A DNA stretch of 64,000 nt from Sphingobacterium allocomposti (GCF_008124885.1 NZ_VNHX01000008.1:62001-126000), one strand, 5' to 3'; counted from the first letter of the stretch, positions 25,869 to 34,631 are shown. Translations and numbers: made by a program. The notes: a model not told the origin generated them from the letters alone.

Positions 25869-27482
25869 ATGAAAATGTCAGTTAACAATATATTGCAAGA
25901 CAAACGTCGGTGGACTACCTTTCAGCTTATCGCCTTCCGCATCAGCTTTGTGTTCTTTATCATCATTTCGATACCGAATAACCCGCTATGGTATAAACAT
26001 GTCTTTGCCATAGATTGGTTGAACCTCGACTACCGGGACCTTTATGATATTTGCCGGTTTGGCTCGGGCGTAAATTGGTTTGGACGGACCACATTTGGCC
26101 ATCATCTGCAAGGGTACAGTATCTGGGTGAATACCCTATTTTTTTCTGTTGCAGCAGGAGTTCTCTGGACAGCATTTCTAAAACTACGCAAAAGAGAACG
26201 GTACGAATATGATAAACTGTTTTATTGGCTCAATGTGATCGTGCGGTATAGAGCCGGGCTGGGAATTATCGGGTTCGGCTTTACGAAACTCTTTCCGGTG
26301 CAGATGCCCTATCCTTCTTTAGGGATTCTCGATACCGACTATGGCGATCTAACAGCCCAGAAGATCTTTTGGCTTTCGTTTGGAATCGTACCCTGGTATC
26401 AGGTATTTGCCGGAATTCTCGAGGTGGGAGCAGGAACTCTGTTGTTTTTTAGAAAGACAGTGCCTATAGGCGCTGCCCTGCTTGTTGGCGCTTTGGGAGC
26501 AATTGTCGTGGTGAATTTTGCATACGATGGCGGGGTACACGTCTACAGCTCCTACTTTGTTCTGTTGAGTCTGTTTTTATTGATCCCGTACTACAGGCCG
26601 TTCTACGATCTGTTTGTCAGAGAAATACCGGCGAAGGTGTCGTTGTATCTGCCTGAGTTCAACCCTGCATTTCACTACTTCAGCGTTGGTCTCAAAGCAG
26701 CCGCTTTGTTCATCTTTGTCGGGGTATTCTCGTACTTACAATACATCGATTTCAGATACGACCCCTACAAACAGCCCTCTTCTGCGGGGGTTCAGGAGCT
26801 ACGGGGGCAGTATAATGTGACGGAATTTAAATTAAATGGAGAGACAAGACCCTTTAATCCGTATGATACCATCCGCTGGCAATCCGCGACTTTTGAAAAA
26901 TGGTCTACATTGACCTTCCGTATCAATAAACCGCTGCGGTTAGACCTGTCGAACGGCGGAGGCGATCCTAAACGCGATGTCAACCGTACGTTCGAGCTTT
27001 CTGGTGTTGCTGGAGGGCAACGGGCCTTCCACTATTATGCAGATACGGACAATCAGATGCTTTATCTGGAAGATAAATATAAGCTGTTTCCTGATCCGCG
27101 GAATGTCACCGCGGGCGAAGGCGGCGACCGTGGCGTGCGGAACTATTTGGCAGATAGGAGGCTGAACGACGAATCGCCCGCGATATCGCTCGAAGAATGG
27201 ATGCCTGATTCCGTCAGACATAAGTTCGCCGATGAGGTGAACGACGTACATCCCAAAGCGAGGACGACCCGCCGGATCAGGGAGTTCGCCAAAGCAGATG
27301 AGTTGGCAAAAAAGGAAACAAGAAAGCGTTTCGTGGTCAACTATGCGGTATACGATAATGGCAATAAAGTCATATTGAGAGGCGTAGACGAAAATCGCGA
27401 TTCGCTTTATGTGGTATTGGACAGGGTTGTCAAAGACTATAAGCTCGCTCCAGGTAAATTGGTCGCCGGACAATATGATTAG
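25869..27482 (+). CDS. DoxX-like membrane protein with C-terminal periplasmic domain (paralogue 2)
   Basis: 537 residues, the same plan as the preceding gene but longer. The membrane part includes AGLGIIGFGFTKLFPVQMPYPS and VFAGILEVGAGTLLFFRKTVP, closely aligned with the first protein (same Gly-x-x-Lys-Leu-Phe-Pro and Glu-x-x-Ala/Gly-x-x-Leu-Phe-Arg-Lys-Thr positions). The tail repeats the motif LNGETRPFNPYDTIRWQSA and FEKWSTLTFRIN, and adds a charged insertion of about 90 residues (ending near ADELAKKETRKRF). It overlaps the cytochrome gene by eight bases, which argues for translational coupling. Gene duplication inside the operon is likely. Function inferred from context only. Confidence 0.7.
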   Translation: MKMSVNNILQDKRRWTTFQLIAFRISFVFFIIISIPNNPLWYKHVFAIDWLNLDYRDLYDICRFGSGVNWFGRTTFGHHLQGYSIWVNTLFFSVAAGVLWTAFLKLRKRERYEYDKLFYWLNVIVRYRAGLGIIGFGFTKLFPVQMPYPSLGILDTDYGDLTAQKIFWLSFGIVPWYQVFAGILEVGAGTLLFFRKTVPIGAALLVGALGAIVVVNFAYDGGVHVYSSYFVLLSLFLLIPYYRPFYDLFVREIPAKVSLYLPEFNPAFHYFSVGLKAAALFIFVGVFSYLQYIDFRYDPYKQPSSAGVQELRGQYNVTEFKLNGETRPFNPYDTIRWQSATFEKWSTLTFRINKPLRLDLSNGGGDPKRDVNRTFELSGVAGGQRAFHYYADTDNQMLYLEDKYKLFPDPRNVTAGEGGDRGVRNYLADRRLNDESPAISLEEWMPDSVRHKFADEVNDVHPKARTTRRIREFAKADELAKKETRKRFVVNYAVYDNGNKVILRGVDENRDSLYVVLDRVVKDYKLAPGKLVAGQYD

Positions 27483-28086
27483 AACCCGAATAGCATATCT
27501 CCTGATAGGATGTGCGACGGCATCGCTAACCCGGTGCAGTCCCGTCGATCGCGTGCCCGCGACCGTTCACGTACAGCAAGAGCACACCGATTGGTCAACA
27601 GGCCTTATAGCCTACGAGGCTACCTGGCCGGATAAGTTCGGTATAGGAAGGCCGGCAGATAAAAAATTTATTGATAGGTGGGATATCGACGTCCGGCCAG
27701 ATGGAAAAGGACTGCCAAAAGGGCGGGGGCTGGCGAAAAACGGAGCTGCAGTATACCGAAAAAAATGTGCAAGCTGTCACGGTGCCAACGGGTACGAAGG
27801 GCCTGAGGATAAGCTTGTCACCGATCCGACGGGAGGGAATACCATCGGTAATTATTGGCCTTACGCGACGACAATTTTTGACTATGTCCGCCGGGCGATG
27901 CCGTTCGATGCGCCGGGCTCATTGACAGATCAGGAGGTCTATGATATCACCGCCTATCTGCTGTATCTGAATGGTATCATAGAAGAAGGACATGTGATAA
28001 CAGAAGAAAGCCTGCCGCGCGTAGAAATGCCGGCAAAAAAAAGATATGTTTTAGACGACCGACGTGGAGGTCCTGAGATAAGATAA
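27475..28086 (+). CDS. Lipoprotein c-type cytochrome (SoxD/SorB-like partner)
   Basis: A 203-residue lipid-anchored monohaem cytochrome. The start at 27475 (MIRTRIAYLLIGCATAS) gives a signal with a lipoprotein Cys in LTRC; an ATG 66 bases earlier lies inside the preceding gene and is less likely. The haem site is CASCH (Cys98, Cys101, His102) and the probable Met ligand lies in VRRAMPFDAPGSLT, both usual for class I cytochromes c. DQEVYDITAYLLYLN is the C-terminal helix. It starts before the preceding stop and its own stop is five bases before the molybdenum enzyme gene. The order cytochrome plus sulfite-oxidase fold recalls SoxCD or SorAB, where the cytochrome accepts electrons from the molybdenum subunit. 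Confidence 0.88.
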   Translation: MIRTRIAYLLIGCATASLTRCSPVDRVPATVHVQQEHTDWSTGLIAYEATWPDKFGIGRPADKKFIDRWDIDVRPDGKGLPKGRGLAKNGAAVYRKKCASCHGANGYEGPEDKLVTDPTGGNTIGNYWPYATTIFDYVRRAMPFDAPGSLTDQEVYDITAYLLYLNGIIEEGHVITEESLPRVEMPAKKRYVLDDRRGGPEIR

Positions 28087-28091
28087 ATACA

Positions 28092-29348
28092 ATGTCAGTA
28101 GAACGTGATTACTTCTTGCAAATACGCGGGCTTGTCCGCTGGTTAACAGCAACTGTTGCCATTTTTCTAGCGCTGGTTGCCGGACTCGTTTGGTACCAGC
28201 ACACATCCCGAGGGGTTAAGGAACCATCCTTTGACTCAAAAATCGTTGTCGATCCGGGAAAGGTGCAGGGTGCGCCGTCGTCCGAAGTGGGTTACCGGTC
28301 TAAATACGATAACCCCAAGCGCATCGCAACCTATGCAACGGCCTCGCGGACTCCGCTGGAGGAGCTGCAGGGCACAATTACGCCGTCCGACCTCCATTTT
28401 GAACGGCACCACGCGGGGATACCTGATATTGATCCTGAACAGCACGAGCTGCTTATCCACGGTCTGGTGGATAGGCCTATACGCCTTAAGCTTTCAGATC
28501 TTAAAAAATACCCTTCTGTATCACGGATCTGCTTTATTGAATGTTCAGGCAATTTTCGGTACGGAAAGCGGGAGATGACGCCGGGAGAGGTCTGCGGTCT
28601 AACCAGCCAAAGCGAATGGACAGGTGTTCTGCTGTCTACGGTACTGCGGGACCTTGGAGTTAGGCCCGAGGCCAAATGGTTGCTCGCCGAAGGGGCAGAC
28701 GGAGCGTTGATGGCCCGCAGCGTTCCTTTGCAGGAAGCCCTGACAGAAGCCATTATTGCTTACGGTCAAAACGGTGAAGCTATCCGGCCCCAGCAGGGGT
28801 ATCCCATGCGGCTGGTTATTCCGGGGTTTGAAGGCAACACACAAATCAAATGGCTGCGACGGATTGAGCTGACGGACCAGCCGGTGATGACCAGAGAAGA
28901 GACATCCAAGTATACAGAGAAAGTAAAAAACGGAAAAATCAGGATGTTCAGCCTTGTTATGGACGCCCGGTCCATCATAACTTATCCTGCCTATCCAAAG
29001 CGGATCGAAAAAGGATGGCAGGAGCTACGGGGGATAGCATGGAGTGGCAGAGGCAAGGTGACGAAGGTATTGGTGAGTGTAGATAACGGAAAATCGTGGC
29101 AGGAGGCGCATCTCCAAGGGCCCGTGCTGGAAAAGGCACACACCGCTTTTAAATTGATGTGGCATTGGGACGGAAAGCCTACTCGTGTGTTGAGTAGAGC
29201 GATCGATGAGACCGGATATGAGCAGCCCACGTATAAGCAGCTTGTGAAGGCAAGAGAAGCAAGAGGAGGCTATCATTTTAATCCAATTGTAGGATGGGAT
29301 ATAGAAAAAACGGGAGAGGCCTACCTGGCCGACGTCGAGGATATTTAA
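28092..29348 (+). CDS. Sulfite-oxidase-family molybdopterin enzyme (SoxC/SorA-like), membrane-anchored
   Basis: 418 residues. After an N-terminal membrane helix (about 17-37) comes the oxidoreductase molybdopterin domain: HHAGIPDIDPEQHELLIHGLVDRP, the molybdenum-ligand Cys151 in FIECSGN, and GYPMRLVIPGFEGNTQIKWLRRIEL. The C-terminal immunoglobulin-like dimerisation domain follows (GIAWSGRGKVTKVLVSVDNGKSW, then MWHWDGKPTRVLSRAIDETG). Relatives oxidise sulfite or protein-bound sulfane sulfur in the periplasm. Odd: no twin-arginine signal is visible at the start (MSVERDYFLQIRGLVRW), although periplasmic molybdenum enzymes usually need the Tat route. Electron partner is probably the cytochrome encoded just upstream. 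True substrate unknown. Confidence 0.88.
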   Translation: MSVERDYFLQIRGLVRWLTATVAIFLALVAGLVWYQHTSRGVKEPSFDSKIVVDPGKVQGAPSSEVGYRSKYDNPKRIATYATASRTPLEELQGTITPSDLHFERHHAGIPDIDPEQHELLIHGLVDRPIRLKLSDLKKYPSVSRICFIECSGNFRYGKREMTPGEVCGLTSQSEWTGVLLSTVLRDLGVRPEAKWLLAEGADGALMARSVPLQEALTEAIIAYGQNGEAIRPQQGYPMRLVIPGFEGNTQIKWLRRIELTDQPVMTREETSKYTEKVKNGKIRMFSLVMDARSIITYPAYPKRIEKGWQELRGIAWSGRGKVTKVLVSVDNGKSWQEAHLQGPVLEKAHTAFKLMWHWDGKPTRVLSRAIDETGYEQPTYKQLVKAREARGGYHFNPIVGWDIEKTGEAYLADVEDI

Positions 29349-29429
29349 ACGACTATCCCGACGGAAGAACAAAAGGGAACGCCTGCCGTTTTTTAGGTTA
29401 GTTTAAAGTGAGTATCTTAGTAAAAGACC

Positions 29430-30863
29430 ATGGGAAAATTTGATGTTATTGTAATAGGTTCGGGTCCAAACGGACTTGCTGCCGCAGTCACCCTGCAGCA
29501 GCAAGGACTTTCCACACTGATCGTGGAAGGATCCCCGACGATAGGTGGCGGCATGCGGACAAAAGAGCTGACGCTACCGGGTTTCAGACATGACGTCTGT
29601 TCGGCAATACATCCTATGGCCATGGCCTCGCCTTTTATGCGTTCGTTGCCGTTAAAAGACTATGGGCTCGAATTTATCGAGGCCGACTATGCTGCGGCTC
29701 ACCCTTTAGATAATGGCGATGTGGCACTACTACACCGTAGTCTGGAAAGGACGGCGCATGACTTGGGAATAGATGGCTCAACTTACAAAAGGCTGATTTC
29801 GCCGGTAGTGAGCCGTTGGGGGAGCCTCGCCGTCGATACAATGGGGCCATTGCGCTTCCCCCGTCATCCGCTGGACTTGGTACGCTTCGGACTGGATGCA
29901 CTGAAACCTGCCACATGGACCGCTGCTACCTTTAAAACCCAAAAAGCGAAAGCCCTGTGGGCGGGCGTGGCGGCGCACGGAATACAACCGTTGTCCAACT
30001 GGGCAACATCGGCCATCGGATTGGTGTTAACAGCCGTCGGCCATCGTTACGGATGGCCCATACCACGGGGAGGTTCACAGGCTATAGCCGACGCGCTTGC
30101 GGCGTACTACCTTTCACTGGGCGGACAGGTACAAACCGGCCAGTGGGTAAAAGATGTGCGGGAGCTGCCCGATCACAAGATTGTAATTCTCGATCTAACG
30201 CCCAAGCAGATGCTAAACATAAATGGCCTGGCGTTCGATGACCGTTACAGGAAGCAGCTACACAAGTACCGCTACGGTATGGGCGTCTTCAAAATTGACT
30301 GGGCACTGTCGGAGCCGACACCTTTCAAAGATGGACAAAGCCAACGCGCAGCTACAGTACACCTCGGCAACACAGCTGAGGAGATCGTCAGAAATGAGGC
30401 CGCTTCCCATGCGGGGCGGGCGGTGGAGAAACCGTTTGTGCTATTTACCCAGCCAAGCCAATTTGATAAAAGCCGTGCCCCCCAGGGCAAGCATACAGCC
30501 TGGGCTTATTGTCATGTCCCGCATGGATCGGAAACGGATTTCACGGCAGCTATCGAAGGACAGATAGAGCGCTTCGCTCCCGGATTTAAGGAGACCATTC
30601 TAGCGCGCCATACTTTTAACCCGAAGCAACTAGAGACATACAATCCCAATTACATAGGCGGCGACATCAATGGAGGAATCATGGATATTGCACAGCTTTA
30701 CACCAGGCCTACGCTCTCCCTGACCCCTTACCGTACCTCGAATAGGTCCGTTTATCTCTGTTCTTCATCTACGCCTCCAGGAGGGGGCGTACACGGCATG
30801 TGCGGATATCAGGCTGCGAGAATCGTCCTGAAAGACCATTTTAATATCGAGGTGAAGTTATGA
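29430..30863 (+). CDS. FAD-dependent oxidoreductase, phytoene-desaturase/PYROXD2-like
   Basis: A 477-residue flavoprotein. The N-terminal FAD site is FDVIVIGSGPNGLAAAVTLQ with the following acidic residue in LIVEGSPTIGGGMRT, and FRHDVCSAIHPMAM follows as in NAD(P)/FAD carotenoid-desaturase-like proteins. The C-terminal FAD contact is SSSTPPGGGVHGMCGYQAAR. No carotenoid genes lie nearby, so desaturation of carotenoids is not supported. It is 81 bases downstream of the molybdenum enzyme without a convincing terminator between, and overlaps the next gene by four bases. It may be transcribed with the sulfur operon or from its own promoter. Confidence 0.85.
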   Translation: MGKFDVIVIGSGPNGLAAAVTLQQQGLSTLIVEGSPTIGGGMRTKELTLPGFRHDVCSAIHPMAMASPFMRSLPLKDYGLEFIEADYAAAHPLDNGDVALLHRSLERTAHDLGIDGSTYKRLISPVVSRWGSLAVDTMGPLRFPRHPLDLVRFGLDALKPATWTAATFKTQKAKALWAGVAAHGIQPLSNWATSAIGLVLTAVGHRYGWPIPRGGSQAIADALAAYYLSLGGQVQTGQWVKDVRELPDHKIVILDLTPKQMLNINGLAFDDRYRKQLHKYRYGMGVFKIDWALSEPTPFKDGQSQRAATVHLGNTAEEIVRNEAASHAGRAVEKPFVLFTQPSQFDKSRAPQGKHTAWAYCHVPHGSETDFTAAIEGQIERFAPGFKETILARHTFNPKQLETYNPNYIGGDINGGIMDIAQLYTRPTLSLTPYRTSNRSVYLCSSSTPPGGGVHGMCGYQAARIVLKDHFNIEVKL

Positions 30864-31774
30864 GAAAAATAGTATTGGCGGGCGGATCGGGCCATCTCGG
30901 GACACTATTGGCAGAAGCATTTCTGGATCTGGGGTGGGACGTCACTGTTCTCTCCCGGCAAAGGGATAAGAGGGACGGCCCGGTAGACTACATTTTTTGG
31001 AACGGAGAACACCTTGGACCATGGACCAACGTCTTGGAAGGCGCAGACACGGTCATCAACCTAAGTGGCAAGAATATACAATGCCGGTTTACGCCCAGAA
31101 ACAAAGCGCTTCTCGACCACTCCCGTATTTTACCGACCAACGCCTTGGGAAGAGCAATTGCGCAATGTTATAAACCGCCTAGACTTTGGATAAACTTTTC
31201 CGGTCTGTCCATTTTCTCCGGACTGAACGAGATGCAGGACGAAACAAGCATTGCCGTTGGATCCGGTTATCTCGCACAGCTGACCCGCCGGTGGGAGGCT
31301 GCCGCTTCGGCTTTCGAGCTTTCAGATACGGTGCGGGTGATACTGCGTGTCAGCCCTGTATTAACTAGGCAGCAGGGAATGTTCGCGGAGCTACTCCGAC
31401 TGACAAGGTGGAGGCTCGGGGGGAAGGTTGCAGAAGGAAAGCAGCTCGTTAGTTGGATTCACGAGCACGATTTTGTGCAACTGGTGCAATGGGTCATAGA
31501 ACAGAGCAACCCACGTCGCATTTATCACGCATGCAGCCCCAATCCCATCACGCAAGCCGCCTTGATGAAGACGATCAGGGAAAGTACCGGCATTTCTTTT
31601 GGATTACCGCTTCCCCGTCCGTTGGTACATATCGGCGCGCTTGTTAAGGGTATCGATCCAAGCGTACTGCTAGACAGTGTTCCTGCAACTACCCGCTACA
31701 CCGTGGAAGATGGGTTTGCTTTCACGTACGGAAAGCCCCGGGACGCGATCGTCAACCTGGTAACCGGTGCTTAG
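30860..31774 (+). CDS. TIGR01777-family NAD-dependent epimerase (SDR)
   Basis: 304 residues of the extended short-chain dehydrogenase type. The nucleotide site is IVLAGGSGHLGTLLAEAFL. DTVINLSGKNIQCRFTPRNKALLDHSRI is the family segment, WVNFSGLSIF stands at the Ser position, and the C-terminal DUF1731 part reads PSVLLDSVPATTRYTVEDGFAFTY. E. coli relative is YfcH; the reaction is not known. The start overlaps the previous stop by four bases (ATGA), so both are translated together. No link with sulfur chemistry can be seen beyond position. Confidence 0.88.
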   Translation: MRKIVLAGGSGHLGTLLAEAFLDLGWDVTVLSRQRDKRDGPVDYIFWNGEHLGPWTNVLEGADTVINLSGKNIQCRFTPRNKALLDHSRILPTNALGRAIAQCYKPPRLWINFSGLSIFSGLNEMQDETSIAVGSGYLAQLTRRWEAAASAFELSDTVRVILRVSPVLTRQQGMFAELLRLTRWRLGGKVAEGKQLVSWIHEHDFVQLVQWVIEQSNPRRIYHACSPNPITQAALMKTIRESTGISFGLPLPRPLVHIGALVKGIDPSVLLDSVPATTRYTVEDGFAFTYGKPRDAIVNLVTGA

Positions 31775-31859
31775 CAAATTTTCGGAAAGGTCAATAGCAC
31801 TTCTATAATTATACTTATATTGTCGTCATCATTATTTATCTATTACAAAACAGTTCAAC

Positions 31860-33116
31860 ATGACATCTTCTAAATCAGGTTTAGCGATCAACGAAGACTG
31901 GGTCGTTGTGATACTCGGACTTGCTATTATTTTTTTTGCTCTATTTGGTGTTATCGTGCCTAAACCGTCTTTTTCGTGGGACAGCACATCGGCTCTGTAC
32001 GAGAACGTATTGGCCGCCGATAACCTTACAAAGCTAAGTATTCAGTTTCTTCTCGTTTATAGCGTAGCGATTGTAGGAGGCCTGCTGTTAGGACGGCCGC
32101 TAAAACCCCTGCTCGTGGTTTTTCCATCCGTCTTTGTCATCACCGTGTTAGCGTTGGTACTTGCGGGAAACGAAGCTGTCAAGGAGTATAACCTGGAGGC
32201 CGTTATCTTTAGCTTGGGGTTCGGCCTGTTAATCGGTAACTGTTTTAGGCTGCCTGTGTGGTTTAGAGAAGCACTATCCACGGAACTTTATGTAAAAATC
32301 GGATTGGTGCTGCTAGGTACGTCGGTCATCTTCGGCGATATACTCAAAGCAGGGGCCCTTGGTCTGATACAGGCTTCGGTGGTCGTTCTTTCTGTTTGGT
32401 ATTTTGCCTTTTGGCTGTGTAAAAAGATGAAGATCGATCAGGAAATGTCTATGATGCTTTCAAGCGCCGTGTCGATATGCGGAGTCTCGGCTGCCATCGC
32501 TACTTCTGGCGCTATCAAAGGCGATCCTAAGAAGCTTTCTTATATCATCTCATTGGTGCTCATTACAGCCATCCCAATGATGATCTTTATGCCTTATCTG
32601 GCGCATTGGATGGGGCTTTCGCAGGAAGTAACGGGTGCTTGGCTCGGAGGCAGTATAGATACTACCGGCGCCGTGGTCGCCTCTGGGTCGCTTGTCGGAG
32701 AAGAGGCCTTGAAAATCAGTACTATCGTCAAGTTTTCCCAGAACGTGTTGTTGGGAATTGCCGCTTTTGCCATTAGCATCTACTGGACTTATTCCAATTC
32801 CAAGAGCGCAGAAAACGCAGAAAAGCCAACGCTGAACGTAATCTGGGAGCGGTTCCCGAAGTTTGTTCTCGGTTTTGTGTTTGCGTCGGTGCTGTTCTCT
32901 TTCTTCGTTCCACCGGCGACAGTCGAAGCGGTGAAAGACAGCCTGAAGAGCTTGCAAGGACTTTGGTTTGCGCTTGCCTTCACCTCCATTGGTCTGGAAA
33001 CTAACTTTAAAGACCTCTTTGTGCATAATAACAGAAAGCCATTATACGCTTTTTTAATCGCGCAGTTCTTTAATATTATTGTCACGTTATTGATCGCCTT
33101 GATGTTATTTAAATAA
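31860..33116 (+). CDS. YeiH-family putative sulfate exporter (UPF0324)
   Basis: A membrane protein of 418 residues with about eleven helices. Family segments are LSSAVSICGVSAAIATSGAIKGDPKKLSY, AWLGGSIDTTGAVVASGSL and VKFSQNVLLGIAAFAISIYW. The family is annotated as a putative sulfate exporter; the E. coli gene is linked with a sulfite-responsive regulator. It starts 85 bases after the epimerase. Placed behind a sulfite-oxidase-type enzyme, export of the product sulfate is an attractive but unproven role. It is longer than E. coli YeiH, mainly through N-terminal helices. Confidence 0.88.
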   Translation: MTSSKSGLAINEDWVVVILGLAIIFFALFGVIVPKPSFSWDSTSALYENVLAADNLTKLSIQFLLVYSVAIVGGLLLGRPLKPLLVVFPSVFVITVLALVLAGNEAVKEYNLEAVIFSLGFGLLIGNCFRLPVWFREALSTELYVKIGLVLLGTSVIFGDILKAGALGLIQASVVVLSVWYFAFWLCKKMKIDQEMSMMLSSAVSICGVSAAIATSGAIKGDPKKLSYIISLVLITAIPMMIFMPYLAHWMGLSQEVTGAWLGGSIDTTGAVVASGSLVGEEALKISTIVKFSQNVLLGIAAFAISIYWTYSNSKSAENAEKPTLNVIWERFPKFVLGFVFASVLFSFFVPPATVEAVKDSLKSLQGLWFALAFTSIGLETNFKDLFVHNNRKPLYAFLIAQFFNIIVTLLIALMLFK

Positions 33117-33348
33117 GACAGGGCCGTTAACAAGTCTAAGGTTCTGGCGCAGTGAAGGGATTCTTGTCATTGCCTATGGCGTGCCGTTGAACGACAGGGC
33201 ATCCGTCCGATTTGCGGCGAAGTACGGTAAAGCGACATCGCTGACAACGTGTTAAAGATATAGGGTCACCCCAACGATTTATGACTGTTCGCCATAAAAC
33301 TTATGGATTTTAGCCGTATATTTCATCTTATAAAAGAGACGTCATCCG

Positions 33349-33897
33349 ATGAACGAAAAGGAGTTGCTAACATACTATCGACGCACGGGCGATATTGCTG
33401 CACTGGGCAGACTCTATGCACCGTATATGCCACTGCTATACGGGGTATGTTTCAAGTACCTTCAGGATCAGGACGCCAGTCAGGACGCCGTCATGCAGAT
33501 CTTTGAGCAGCTGATTGATAAGCTGAAGGTTCATGAGGTGGACAGCTTCAAGAGTTGGTTGTATGTGTTCGCCCGTAATTTTTGTCTTATGGAATTACGG
33601 AACGCAAAGCGAAAGACATTTGTAGACATAGAAGAACACCTGTTCGAGACTGAAGGAAAGATGGAGGCAGCTGAAGAGAAGCGCTGGAAGGAAAGCGATT
33701 TCGAAAAGATGGAGGCTTGTTTGGCTAGCTTACAGGATCAGCAGGCGAAAAGCATAAGACTCTTCTATCTGGAACAAAAATGTTATAAAGAAATTGCAGA
33801 AGAGATGAATGTCGATCTTAACAAGGTGAAGAGCTATATACAAAATGGCAAGCGCAATCTTAAAATTTGTATGGAAAAGCGGAACAATGGAAAATAA
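33349..33897 (+). CDS. ECF-type RNA polymerase sigma factor
   Basis: 182 residues. Region 2 is visible as LYGVCFKYLQDQDASQDAVMQIFEQLIDKL and SFKSWLYVFARNFCLMELR; region 4 has the helix-turn-helix in LFYLEQKCYKEIAEEMNVDLNKVKSYIQNGKRNLK. The gene overlaps the following membrane anti-sigma-like gene by eleven bases, which fixes the pair as one translationally coupled unit. Unlike the sigma/FecR pairs that serve SusC transporters, no transporter gene sits next to it. Target promoters are not visible. Confidence 0.92.
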   Translation: MNEKELLTYYRRTGDIAALGRLYAPYMPLLYGVCFKYLQDQDASQDAVMQIFEQLIDKLKVHEVDSFKSWLYVFARNFCLMELRNAKRKTFVDIEEHLFETEGKMEAAEEKRWKESDFEKMEACLASLQDQQAKSIRLFYLEQKCYKEIAEEMNVDLNKVKSYIQNGKRNLKICMEKRNNGK

Positions 33898-34528
33898 CTA
33901 TCAGCTATCACGGATACATAATTATATAAACGGTTTAATGAGCCGGGAAGAAATGCACGCCTTGGAACGGGAGGCCCTGGACGATCCTTTTTTACAAGAT
34001 GCTATCGACGGGTATAGGTTGCAGCATGGTGTAGACGCCAAGTCATTAAGTCTGCTACAACAGCGCCTCGAACGAAGGGTCGAGGAGCACGCGCAGCAAA
34101 AGCATAGGCACTATTTTGGCTGGCAGCGTTTAGCAATTGGGCTTACGGCAGCTGTCCTGTTTATTGCCATATGTACATTGCTGCTTATCCGCTATCTGCC
34201 AAATACAGGCAAGCAGAATGTGACCGAGGTGGAGCTTATGGACGAAGCCTTAACTGCTATAAAAGTCCAATCGATCGCGGGGGGCGATGCGCAACCGATG
34301 GAGGGGTGGAACAGTTTCTCGCAGTATTTGAAAAAGCACTACTCAGGGCGCAATACAGAAAGGCACTTGGAAGTGTCGTTTAAGGTCGACAAAAACGGTG
34401 CAGTATACGCTGTCCGTGTGGTCGGTGGACAAAGCCCGGAGATGAACCAAGAAATTGCCCGCTTGTTGCAACGCGGCCCTAAATGGACGGGAAGCGAAGG
34501 ACGCATCCGTATCACGTTTCCGGAATAG
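33887..34528 (+). CDS. Membrane anti-sigma-like protein with TonB-type C-terminal domain
   Basis: 213 residues. The cytoplasmic start (YQLSRIHNYINGLMSREEMHALERE, DPFLQDAIDGYRL) is the pattern of Bacteroidota anti-sigma proteins. One membrane helix lies at about 80-105 (LAIGLTAAVLFIAICTLLLI). The periplasmic end (VSFKVDKNGAVYAVRVVGGQSPEMNQEIARLL, then GRIRITFP) resembles the C-terminal domain of energy-transducer TonB proteins. The fused plan suggests that an envelope signal is sensed by the TonB-like domain and passed to the sigma factor. Start ATG at 33887 lies within the sigma gene. Confidence 0.8.
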   Translation: MENNYQLSRIHNYINGLMSREEMHALEREALDDPFLQDAIDGYRLQHGVDAKSLSLLQQRLERRVEEHAQQKHRHYFGWQRLAIGLTAAVLFIAICTLLLIRYLPNTGKQNVTEVELMDEALTAIKVQSIAGGDAQPMEGWNSFSQYLKKHYSGRNTERHLEVSFKVDKNGAVYAVRVVGGQSPEMNQEIARLLQRGPKWTGSEGRIRITFPE

Positions 34529-34631
34529 GGAAAGATACGCTTGTTCGTGTAGAAATGGGTAGACGTTAGGCTGCGGTGGACAATGCAGGTTTTAGAAGTA
34601 GGTGGAAGCTACAACGCCGCAAGTTAAAAGT

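Noticed and set aside
27409..27474. Start of the cytochrome c gene at 27409
   Set aside because: It lies inside the preceding gene and would bury the lipoprotein signal behind 22 residues. The ATG at 27475 gives a proper signal and normal overlap.
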